This document shows, one piece after another, positions 46,114 to 56,193 of a DNA stretch of 64,000 nucleotides. Numbering within the stretch: the first letter of the stretch is position 1; every line of letters starts with the position of its first letter. The stretch lies in contig NC_088340.1 in the NCBI RefSeq assembly GCF_036884655.1, positions 31,747,501-31,811,500 of the forward strand. The letters run 5' to 3'. This stretch comes from Musa acuminata AAA Group (lineage: Eukaryota; Streptophyta; Magnoliopsida; Zingiberales; Musaceae). The notes beneath the pieces were generated by a model, which did no database searches, had not been told where the DNA came from, and was given only the letters and a program-made list of their open reading frames with translations. The position numbers and the translations under genes were made by a program.

Positions 46114-46845
46114 ATGTCTCAGTCTCCGTCTTCATCTTCGTCTTCGTTTTCATCCCCTTCTCCCTCACCTTCTTCCTCTCCTCCTGCAAGCTCCCGGGAT
46201 GAGGTAGTGAGCATGTCCTCGGGTAGCGCCTCTTCCGAGGCCTCGAGGGGTTCAGTTGAGGTTGAGGCCCTCAAGTCTTGGCACGATGTGGACTCGATGG
46301 TGACCGAAGACTTGTTGAGAGTGCTCCAGGATCACTACCGCATCCTGGAGTGTTATAGCCTACATGCTCCTCATCCGGGGCAGCGGTCGTATGACTGGTT
46401 CCCTGACGGGTTCGGGCTGACTGTGAGGGCACGTGAAGCCGGTCTCCGGTTTCCAATGCACCCCATCATTAGGGATTGCCTTCACTTCTGGGGGATTTCC
46501 CCATCCCAGGTGTCACCCAACTCTTGGCGCTACCTGGTGGCTTTCATCTGGGAGTGTCGGGGGGTTGGGATTGTATTGTCCCGACCTCTGTTTCTGGCTT
46601 GCTTCCACTTGGGGAGGGGACCAGGCGGATATTACTTAACCGCCTGTAGTAGTTTCAAGATTAGCAACGCACCCTCCAACAACAAAGGTTGGGAGAGGCG
46701 CTTCTTCTTCATCAGTTGTGGTCAAGAGTGGGGCTTCAACACCGGGTGGGCTATTCGGTCCATCGATAACGCCCTCCCGTCGTTCTCTGCTGGTGACACA
46801 GCAATGGTGGATCATCTAAGGGTATCTTGTCCTCTTCTCGGGTAA
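46114..46845 (+). pseudogene. Antisense ORF of G: 'putative gypsy type transposon' domain, first part
   Basis: Open frame, start chosen at MSQSPSSSSS (ATG 46114), although an in-frame ATG lies at 45901. A Ser-rich leader is followed by a domain with GLRFPMHPIIRDCLHFWGISPSQ in part, PNSWRYLVAFIWECR, GPGGYYLTACSSFKISN, SNNKGWERRFFFIS. This matches the Pfam family 'Putative gypsy type transposon' (PF04195), common in grass and other monocot Tat-type elements and of unknown function. It ends at TAA 46843-46845. The next ORF continues the family's usual order, so either an intron (possible donor at 46822, acceptor ending 46971) or a mutation separates them. It runs opposite to G's own gag-pol. Confidence 0.75.
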
Positions 46846-46991
46846 TAAAAGAGATGACCGAGGAGTGGATGGTTGGAGCTGAGCTGAGCCCCACCACCGG
46901 GGGTATGGCCATTCGTATATAATGGCTCATTCATTCATCCCATGTCGTCTAACCACTATCTATTCTTGTAGAAATGGTGGACCTATGATCA

Positions 46992-48189
46992 ATGAAGAAA
47001 TCGGCCAGCACCAGGGCCGTCAAGCCCCCGTCTTGGGATGGGGAGGGCTCCGAAGGCGGGATTGTCCCGTTGGAGGGTACGCCGAAGAGGGCGTCGGCAT
47101 CATCGGCATCAGAGTGCCCTACCAAGAGAATGAAGACGGCGATTCGAAAGACGCCAGCAAGTCGAGCCACTCGCTCAAGTGCCTCCCTGGCATCGCCCGG
47201 GGTCCCTACCCAGGGGGAGGGCTTGGCGAGTAAGAAGGGGAAGGGGTCGGCCGGGTCGTCCGGTAGCGACCCTTCCAGGAGGGGGCCGGCATGCCCCCTA
47301 TCGGTGTGGGAACTGTGCTGCATCTTCTCCTGGCCCGAGGATGGGCAGTTCCAAACCCAACTTATGGCCGATCTTCCGATCGGGGAGCCGGGAGCCCTCT
47401 ATACTGCCCGGTGGTCGACTCTAAAGGCCAACAGCTGCCCCTGGGGCGATGGGGAAATCGCCCAGGAGTTCGTCCGAGGGGTGCTGCACCCCTCACTTGC
47501 CAAGGACCAGTACTGCTCCGACTCGGAGGTGCTGGTAGAGCGGGTGGCCAAGTCGCTCATCTGGATAAGTGATGGCCTCTCCTTCTCGCCGATTCTTTCC
47601 TTTGTGGATGTTGACAATGATTCTCATGTAGAGCTTGCACTATGGAATGGCGCTGATCGACCGGGTCCTTGACGCTGGGCGGGCGATTGGGCGTCAGATG
47701 GAGCTCGACGATGCCCTCCGAAAGGTGAACTTGGAGTTGTAAGCCAAGGGGGGTCTAGAGGCAGTTGCCACGACCGAAGAGCGCGCCATGGCGTTAGAGG
47801 AGGAGGTCGCTCGTTTGAAGACTGAGCTAGAAGAAAGCCGGTCGCACATCCACTCATTGGATGACGAGCTACTGACCCTCTCCCAAGACGTCGAGGCCGC
47901 CAAGGCGACAGCCCGGGCTACCGAGGAGGCACTCGAGGAGGAGCGGCTAGGGTTGCCTAGAAGGGTCGAGGAGGCGGTCACCGGGTTCGAACGTGGCCTA
48001 GTGAGGTCGGGTCGGGTCACGTATAAGTACGGGTATCGAGTGGCCTATGCTCGTTTCCGGGCGAAGTACCCGGACCTGGACCTGGACCTGGAGTCAGACC
48101 CGTTTGTTGATGACCCAATGGACCAGGACGTCGACATGTCGTCGAACGTCCCCTTCGACGACAGGCAGACGACTCCTCCCCCGAGCTAG
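46992..48189 (+). pseudogene. Antisense ORF of G, second part (coiled coil, frameshifted)
   Basis: The ATG at 46992 opens 226 codons: a Ser/Ala/Lys-rich linker, then a region with WPEDGQFQTQLMADLPIGEP in part. A frameshift near 47640 ends it at 47670. The family continues in another frame (ALIDRVLDAGRAIGRQMEL), hits a TAA near 47740, then an open stretch from 47788 to 48189 with a heptad-rich coiled coil (EEVARLKTELEESRSHIHSL in part), the conserved YKYGYRVAYARFRAKYPDL and an acidic tail. These parts are the normal C-terminal half of PF04195-type proteins. Broken by at least one frameshift and one stop. Confidence 0.7.
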
Positions 48190-48350
48190 GGGGTGCACCC
48201 CCTCACCTTTTGAGTTTTGTTTTCCTTCCTTTTTTTTTTTTGTCTAGTCGGGCTTGGGGCCATATCGCTCGACCGCTATATGTACCACCTTTATAATCGA
48301 GAAGCACTTTCATTTTAGAATTCTGGCTTGCTCTACTCCCTGGCCATGGA
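48190..48350. other. Spacer of element G before the array
   Basis: Contains a 3' end-like stretch after the antisense ORF, with a T run at about 48229-48241. It ends with atgga (48346-48350), the left target duplication of the gag-only array. No ORF. Confidence 0.6.
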
Positions 48351-51133
48351 TGTCACGCCCCCCCCCGAATTATCACATTCAGGAGGTGTGACCCTGTCTA
48401 AAATCAATTATATTATAATTCATCATCAATTCAATCCAGGATCCAAACTAACAATTTGAGGATACTAAGAATCATTCAAAATCAATATTCACAATTCATA
48501 AACCTGAACGTTACATAAATCATTATCCACTTCACTCAAAGATTCGAGAAATCTAAAGGCAACTCAACTAAACATCAACCACAACACAAATCCATAATCA
48601 TAGAAGTATATACAATCACAAAAAGATAATTATTTACCATGAGTTCTTATCCTTACATATCTTAAACTCATCATTCAATACACATGAGCGGTCCTTTAAC
48701 ATTTTACAACACATAAGTATCAATAGATCCTTAACATTACAACAGAGGTAAAGTTTACTATACAACAAAAACCATCATCCAACAAAGATTAGCTCAAAAA
48801 TCTTCTAGCCTTTCACTGCTTTAACCCAATTCTAGCTTTCAGTGCGTGGCAAGCTACCCTGAAAATTTTGTATAGCAACGGGGTGAGCATAAAGAGCTCA
48901 GCAAGTGTCTAACATATCCATGGCGATAGGAGAAGTTCAAGCAGGTTCAGTACCAAGATACAAAGTAGAAATACAAATGTTCATTTGAAGTCATCTCATT
49001 TGATATAAAATCACAAAGGTTTACCTCGTTCAAAAACAGGCATTAGACATAACAATAGGAGAAAGGAAATTGGAGCATTTCATTGGCAAAAGAAACATTT
49101 AGGCATGTATCAAATGGCACATGAGGCATTTAGGTACATATCAAAGGCATAAGAGTGTTTGAGAGCATAACAATGACATACGAAACACTTCAAGGTATAA
49201 CAAGTGAACCGAGTAATAAACACAAGCTTGTATGTCATTTTTGATGTAGCATGCATTCCATTTTTATCCAAAGCATAATATGAACTCATAAACAAAGCTT
49301 TGGATATCATATCAATAAACATAGATGGCGCTGTGGGACCAATACATAATGTGATTCATCCATTTCTGGATGACCACCAAGCATAAGTCTCCCACGTCTG
49401 GGAGCTCCATCCACCTACGTCTGAGTGAAGTCAATGGGGCCGGCAGAACAATCGCGGGCTCTAAGCATAACTCCCTTTACCATTTCTGGCAAAGGTTCAC
49501 AATATCCCACAAGACACCAGAGTACAAAAAGGGTAGTATGAACAATAACATTGGCACATATCAGAAGCACATGCGGAACAACAAAATATACATATGCCTT
49601 TCGAGTCAATACGACACAAACATAATCTTTCATAAATGTATTCAGATTTGAAAGAAAACAAAAGCAAGAGCATACAAGGATTTCAAGAAATCACATATAG
49701 CTCAATTGAAATAAGAAGGTTAGGTGAATTCAATGTCCAATGAAATTAAACTGGAAGAGGCACATATCGAAAGCAAATGCGGAACAATGGGATGCATGTG
49801 CCGAATCATTACGATGCAAACATGATCTTTAGATGATAGCTGCAGATGTACAAATAAATAAAGGACAAAAGTATACAGGAATTAAAGGTAATAATGTAAA
49901 GCTTAACTGAAGTAAGAGTTTTTGCCGAAATCGATTTCCAAAGAGAAGAAACAAAGAAAGCTGAAATCGACCAAAGCTCGATTCTGGCAAAATTTGATAG
50001 GAACATTATATGAACGATTTGGATGACCAATTATGCTCCAATTTATACAAAATAGGTGTCATTAGAAAGCCGTATCAATCTATTTTCCGATGAACTCAGA
50101 TTTATAATTTTTTGAGTTCTCAACAGGATGTTACAACAAATAGAGTAAAGGAAGGTCAGAAATGATCATCCCTGTTTTGCAGACTTGATAGGATCGATTT
50201 AAACAGAAGTTTCAGAAGGCAAACATATTTCAAAATTTCCAACTAGGTGTCAAAAGAAAGATATACGAATCTAGTTTTCGAAGAACTAAGTTTTGCTTAG
50301 TTCAGAATTTTCTCTAGAGAGTTATGAGCAATTTAGTAACAGAAGGTCAGAAATTTCAGTCCCTATTTTGCAGAATCTATAGGGTTAATTGAAATAGAAG
50401 TCTTAGTAGGCATTTAAACTCCAAATCATTCGATCTTAGTGTCAAAATAAAGATATTTTTGTCTACTTTCAAATGGAATAGGTTTTGTCTAAATCAGAGT
50501 TTACTACAAAATGTTATGACTGAAATATTACATAGAGGTCAGATTACCGAAAAATTACAGATTCATATCTTTATATCAAAACGAAAGAAGGTCTGGTTCT
50601 CAGTTGAAATCATTCAAATTTTGCAGAATAAAAATAGAAAGAGAGATTAAGGTTTTCTGTAGGAAGAGGTTAGATCACTTGCCTTAGATGAGTTTGATTC
50701 CCAAATATAGGGAGTTGATGCAAAACCTCAAACAAAGTTTCCTCTTCTTCTTCTTCTTCTTCTTCTTCTCTTCTTCTTCTCCTCAAACTAACGTTGGCTG
50801 AAAACTTTCTTTTTAATGGTGCCTTAAATTACTTAGGTTTGGCTCATGCTAAAATAGTGAGGTGGCAAGCATGCATGGGGGTTTAGGTGTCAACTTTAGA
50901 ATAAATGCTAAGTGGCTCATCCTTGTTAATGACACATGTCCTCCATTTTATTTTATTTTATTTTTATTTACTCAATTCTGAATATTCTATAAATCATCTC
51001 AAACATTTAATATTTACTCTTAGGTCCTTAGCCATAAACTTTAATATAATATTATTTAATATAAAAAGTTATTAAATAATCCTCATATTTACAAATAAGC
51101 ATTTACTAAATTTTCAAAAATGGGGATATTACA
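48351..51133 (-). repeat. Array LTR 1 (outer left, 2783 bp)
   Basis: Plus strand tgtcacgcccc ... ggggatattaca. It differs from LTRs 2-4 at eight places, all in its left half: the C run at 48358-48366, then 48647, 48677, 48735, 48742, 49416, 49448 and 49687. Its right half equals LTRs 2 and 3. A diverged 191-bp internal tandem repeat (gaaggtcag at 50151 and 50342, agaggtcag at 50534) is common to all copies. Confidence 0.95.
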
Positions 51134-51150
51134 CTCTCCCCTCCTTAAAA
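51134..51150 (-). other. Polypurine tract, array unit 1
   Basis: On the minus strand, ttttaaggaggggagag directly precedes the LTR start tgtaatatcccc. Copies are at 55055-55071 and 58976-58992. Confidence 0.88.
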
Positions 51151-51212
51151 GAAAATTTAGTCCTCTAAATTTATCATACCTCATTCAGCGAAAAGGTGAG
51201 GATAAACTTTCT

Positions 51213-52139
51213 TCATTTCTTCTTGTTTAGTGGGCAGTCTCTGACTTTATGATCTAACTTTCCACAAGCAAAACAGGCTCCGGTCACCCAAAAACACTCA
51301 CTTATTTCATGATTACGTCCACATTTTGTACACGATAGAGTTCTTTGCGATGGAGTTCCTTTCTCAAATCTAGGTACCTTTACCTTATCGTTACTTCTTT
51401 CTACTTCATTTCCTCTCTTACTTTTACCAACAAACTTATCCTTGCTATTCTTGTCCCTGATTTCTTGGATCTCCGCCAAGTCTTTTTCAAGTATGAAAGC
51501 TCTTTCTACTACATCAGTGTATACTTGGAGTTTCAAAGCTGATATCCGGCTTCTTATTGCTGGCCTTAATCCTCTTTCAAATCTTCTTGTTTTCCTATAT
51601 TCATCATCAATCATATGTGTGGCAAATCTAGAGAGCTCGGTGAATTTAGATTCATATTTGGCTACTGTCAAATTTCCCTGGATGAGATTCAGGAATTCCA
51701 ATTCTTTCTGCTCTCTGATACAATCTGGAAAATATTTATCATTGAACTTTTCTGTAAATACCTTCCAAGTGATTGGCTCCTGTCGAGCTTCAGAAATCCT
51801 CTTCATGGTTCGCCACCAGTGCTCAGCCTCTCCTTCTAGTATGAAGGTAGCAAGAGAAACCTTCTTATCATCTGGGCAATTTAAAACATCAAATATTTTC
51901 TCCATCCGCATCATCCATTGTTCTGCTACCATTGGATTAGGCTCACCACTAAAACTGGGAGGACTAAGCTTTTTAAACTGTTCAATTCCCAACCCAGTCT
52001 GGTTTGAATTCCCAACTTCATCATTTCTTCCTTGTCGGACTTGTTGTTGCATTACTTGTGTCATCGCCTCTAGAGTTTTCATAATTCCACTCAATTGATC
52101 AGAAGTAGATGCAACAGGAGAACTAGATGACCTCGTCAT
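51213..52139 (-). CDS. gag: Tekay-like chromovirus Gag, array copy 1 (intact)
   Basis: 308 codons, uninterrupted. N-terminus MTRSSSSPVAS with a Gln-rich segment, then the Retrotrans_gag domain at about residues 60-200: FSGEPNPMVAEQWMMRME, CPDDKKVSLATFILEGEAEHWW in part, FNDKYFPDCIREQKELEFL, LRPAIRSRISAL. A charged linker follows, then two knuckles: CTKCGRNHEISEC (C-X2-C-X3-H-X4-C, one residue short) and CFACGKLDHKVRDC (standard C-X2-C-X4-H-X4-C). The frame closes with three Lys and TGA only about 80 bp before the LTR, where autonomous relatives would run on into protease. It should package RNA into particles; enzymes must come from elsewhere. ATG lies 133 bp from the LTR, after the primer site. 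Confidence 0.9.
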   Translation of the reverse strand: MTRSSSSPVASTSDQLSGIMKTLEAMTQVMQQQVRQGRNDEVGNSNQTGLGIEQFKKLSPPSFSGEPNPMVAEQWMMRMEKIFDVLNCPDDKKVSLATFILEGEAEHWWRTMKRISEARQEPITWKVFTEKFNDKYFPDCIREQKELEFLNLIQGNLTVAKYESKFTELSRFATHMIDDEYRKTRRFERGLRPAIRSRISALKLQVYTDVVERAFILEKDLAEIQEIRDKNSKDKFVGKSKRGNEVERSNDKVKVPRFEKGTPSQRTLSCTKCGRNHEISECFWVTGACFACGKLDHKVRDCPLNKKK

Positions 52140-52256
52140 CCTTGCTTCCTAAAAATAACAAAAGAAGACTTTTGATCAGTCTCTAAATAGAAATCACTAA
52201 ACCTCAAAATTTATTACACATCTAGCATATCAAAATTCTTAGAAATCCTCAAACCA

Positions 52257-52269
52257 TGCTCTGATACCA
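52257..52269 (-). other. Primer-binding site, array unit 1
   Basis: On the minus strand TGGTATCAGAGCA lies three bases after the LTR end (LTR 2, gggcgtgaca). Copies are at 56178-56190 and 60099-60111. It sets the direction of the array. Confidence 0.92.
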
Positions 52270-52272
52270 CTC

Positions 52273-55054
52273 TGTCACGCCCCTCCCGAATTATCACATT
52301 CAGGAGGTGTGACCCTGTCTAAAATCAATTATATTATAATTCATCATCAATTCAATCCAGGATCCAAACTAACAATTTGAGGATACTAAGAATCATTCAA
52401 AATCAATATTCACAATTCATAAACCTGAACGTTACATAAATCATTATCCACTTCACTCAAAGATTCGAGAAATCTAAAGGCAACTCAACTAAACATCAAC
52501 CACAACACAAATCCATAATCATAGAAGTATATACAATCACAAAAAGATAATTATTTACCATGAGTTCATATCCTTACATATCTTAAACTCATCATTCCAT
52601 ACACATGAGCGGTCCTTTAACATTTTACAACACATAAGTATCAATAGATCCTTAATATTACATCAGAGGTAAAGTTTACTATACAACAAAAACCATCATC
52701 CAACAAAGATTAGCTCAAAAATCTTCTAGCCTTTCACTGCTTTAACCCAATTCTAGCTTTCAGTGCGTGGCAAGCTACCCTGAAAATTTTGTATAGCAAC
52801 GGGGTGAGCATAAAGAGCTCAGCAAGTGTCTAACATATCCATGGCGATAGGAGAAGTTCAAGCAGGTTCAGTACCAAGATACAAAGTAGAAATACAAATG
52901 TTCATTTGAAGTCATCTCATTTGATATAAAATCACAAAGGTTTACCTCGTTCAAAAACAGGCATTAGACATAACAATAGGAGAAAGGAAATTGGAGCATT
53001 TCATTGGCAAAAGAAACATTTAGGCATGTATCAAATGGCACATGAGGCATTTAGGTACATATCAAAGGCATAAGAGTGTTTGAGAGCATAACAATGACAT
53101 ACGAAACACTTCAAGGTATAACAAGTGAACCGAGTAATAAACACAAGCTTGTATGTCATTTTTGATGTAGCATGCATTCCATTTTTATCCAAAGCATAAT
53201 ATGAACTCATAAACAAAGCTTTGGATATCATATCAATAAACATAGATGGCGCTGTGGGACCAATACATAATGTGATTCATCCATTTCTGGATGACCACCA
53301 AGCATAAGTCTCCCACGTCTGGGAGCTCCATCCACCCACGTCTGAGTGAAGTCAATGGGGCCGGCAGAGCAATCGCGGGCTCTAAGCATAACTCCCTTTA
53401 CCATTTCTGGCAAAGGTTCACAATATCCCACAAGACACCAGAGTACAAAAAGGGTAGTATGAACAATAACATTGGCACATATCAGAAGCACATGCGGAAC
53501 AACAAAATATACATATGCCTTTCGAGTCAATACGACACAAACATAATCTTTCATAAATGTATTCAGATTTGAAAGAAAACAAAAGCAAGAGCATACAAGG
53601 ATTTCAAAAAATCACATATAGCTCAATTGAAATAAGAAGGTTAGGTGAATTCAATGTCCAATGAAATTAAACTGGAAGAGGCACATATCGAAAGCAAATG
53701 CGGAACAATGGGATGCATGTGCCGAATCATTACGATGCAAACATGATCTTTAGATGATAGCTGCAGATGTACAAATAAATAAAGGACAAAAGTATACAGG
53801 AATTAAAGGTAATAATGTAAAGCTTAACTGAAGTAAGAGTTTTTGCCGAAATCGATTTCCAAAGAGAAGAAACAAAGAAAGCTGAAATCGACCAAAGCTC
53901 GATTCTGGCAAAATTTGATAGGAACATTATATGAACGATTTGGATGACCAATTATGCTCCAATTTATACAAAATAGGTGTCATTAGAAAGCCGTATCAAT
54001 CTATTTTCCGATGAACTCAGATTTATAATTTTTTGAGTTCTCAACAGGATGTTACAACAAATAGAGTAAAGGAAGGTCAGAAATGATCATCCCTGTTTTG
54101 CAGACTTGATAGGATCGATTTAAACAGAAGTTTCAGAAGGCAAACATATTTCAAAATTTCCAACTAGGTGTCAAAAGAAAGATATACGAATCTAGTTTTC
54201 GAAGAACTAAGTTTTGCTTAGTTCAGAATTTTCTCTAGAGAGTTATGAGCAATTTAGTAACAGAAGGTCAGAAATTTCAGTCCCTATTTTGCAGAATCTA
54301 TAGGGTTAATTGAAATAGAAGTCTTAGTAGGCATTTAAACTCCAAATCATTCGATCTTAGTGTCAAAATAAAGATATTTTTGTCTACTTTCAAATGGAAT
54401 AGGTTTTGTCTAAATCAGAGTTTACTACAAAATGTTATGACTGAAATATTACATAGAGGTCAGATTACCGAAAAATTACAGATTCATATCTTTATATCAA
54501 AACGAAAGAAGGTCTGGTTCTCAGTTGAAATCATTCAAATTTTGCAGAATAAAAATAGAAAGAGAGATTAAGGTTTTCTGTAGGAAGAGGTTAGATCACT
54601 TGCCTTAGATGAGTTTGATTCCCAAATATAGGGAGTTGATGCAAAACCTCAAACAAAGTTTCCTCTTCTTCTTCTTCTTCTTCTTCTTCTCTTCTTCTTC
54701 TCCTCAAACTAACGTTGGCTGAAAACTTTCTTTTTAATGGTGCCTTAAATTACTTAGGTTTGGCTCATGCTAAAATAGTGAGGTGGCAAGCATGCATGGG
54801 GGTTTAGGTGTCAACTTTAGAATAAATGCTAAGTGGCTCATCCTTGTTAATGACACATGTCCTCCATTTTATTTTATTTTATTTTTATTTACTCAATTCT
54901 GAATATTCTATAAATCATCTCAAACATTTAATATTTACTCTTAGGTCCTTAGCCATAAACTTTAATATAATATTATTTAATATAAAAAGTTATTAAATAA
55001 TCCTCATATTTACAAATAAGCATTTACTAAATTTTCAAAAATGGGGATATTACA
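52273..55054 (-). repeat. Array LTR 2 (inner hybrid, 2782 bp)
   Basis: The left half carries the LTR 4 variants, e.g. gagttcatat, tcattccata, ttaatattacatc, cacccacgtc, cagagcaatc, tcaaaaaatc. The right half carries the LTR 1 variants: gattaaggttttc, short TTC run, aaaaagttatt, atggggatatt. A left/right recombinant of the two outer LTRs. Confidence 0.93.
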
Positions 55055-55133
55055 CTCTCCCCTCCTTAAAAGAAAATTTAGTCCTCTAAATTTATCATAC
55101 CTCATTCAGCGAAAAGGTGAGGATAAACTTTCT

Positions 55134-56060
55134 TCATTTCTTCTTGTTTAGTGGGCAGTCTCTGACTTTATGATCTAACTTTCCACAAGCAAAACAGGCT
55201 CCGGTCACCCAAAAACACTCACTTATTTCATGATTACGTCCACATTTTGTACACGATAGAGTTCTTTGCGATGGAGTTCCTTTCTCAAATCTAGGTACCT
55301 TTACCTTATCGTTACTTCTTTCTACTTCATTTCCTCTCTTACTTTTACCAACAAACTTATCCTTGCTATTCTTGTCCCTGATTTCTTGGATCTCCGCCAA
55401 GTCTTTTTCAAGTATGAAAGCTCTTTCTACTACATCAGTGTATACTTGGAGTTTCAAAGCTGATATCCGGCTTCTTATTGCTGGCCTTAATCCTCTTTCA
55501 AATCTTCTTGTTTTCCTATATTCATCATCAATCATATGTGTGGCAAATCTAGAGAGCTCGGTGAATTTAGATTCATATTTGGCTACTGTCAAATTTCCCT
55601 GGATGAGATTCAGGAATTCCAATTCTTTCTGCTCTCTGATACAATCTGGAAAATATTTATCATTGAACTTTTCTGTAAATACCTTCCAAGTGATTGGCTC
55701 CTGTCGAGCTTCAGAAATCCTCTTCATGGTTCGCCACCAGTGCTCAGCCTCTCCTTCTAGTATGAAGGTAGCAAGAGAAACCTTCTTATCATCTGGGCAA
55801 TTTAAAACATCAAATATTTTCTCCATCCGCATCATCCATTGTTCTGCTACCATTGGATTAGGCTCACCACTAAAACTGGGAGGACTAAGCTTTTTAAACT
55901 GTTCAATTCCCAACCCAGTCTGGTTTGAATTCCCAACTTCATCATTTCTTCCTTGTCGGACTTGTTGTTGCATTACTTGTGTCATCGCCTCTAGAGTTTT
56001 CATAATTCCACTCAATTGATCAGAAGTAGATGCAACAGGAGAACTAGATGACCTCGTCAT
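55134..56060 (-). CDS. gag: Tekay-like chromovirus Gag, array copy 2 (intact)
   Basis: The 308-residue translation is identical to copy 1, including the Retrotrans_gag region and both knuckles. It lies 3921 bp from its neighbours on either side, with the same primer site and purine tract around it. Lack of any difference between three copies implies very recent duplication, or homogenisation. Whether it is transcribed depends on the inner hybrid LTR 3, which would act as its promoter. Confidence 0.9.
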   Translation of the reverse strand: MTRSSSSPVASTSDQLSGIMKTLEAMTQVMQQQVRQGRNDEVGNSNQTGLGIEQFKKLSPPSFSGEPNPMVAEQWMMRMEKIFDVLNCPDDKKVSLATFILEGEAEHWWRTMKRISEARQEPITWKVFTEKFNDKYFPDCIREQKELEFLNLIQGNLTVAKYESKFTELSRFATHMIDDEYRKTRRFERGLRPAIRSRISALKLQVYTDVVERAFILEKDLAEIQEIRDKNSKDKFVGKSKRGNEVERSNDKVKVPRFEKGTPSQRTLSCTKCGRNHEISECFWVTGACFACGKLDHKVRDCPLNKKK

Positions 56061-56193
56061 CCTTGCTTCCTAAAAATAACAAAAGAAGACTTTTGATCAG
56101 TCTCTAAATAGAAATCACTAAACCTCAAAATTTATTACACATCTAGCATATCAAAATTCTTAGAAATCCTCAAACCATGCTCTGATACCACTC

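Noticed and set aside
46820..46975. Intron joining the two parts of the antisense gene
   Set aside because: GT and AG are available, but the joined frame meets a stop at once in the forms I tried; kept only as a possibility, not as a feature.
49110..49651. Small ORFs repeated with the 3921-bp period
   Set aside because: They lie within LTRs, on both strands, with no recognisable domain; the repetition reflects the array.
51442..52098. 218-codon plus-strand ORF (also at 55363 and 59284)
   Set aside because: Exact antisense of the gag gene; composition looks like a shadow frame, with no known domain.
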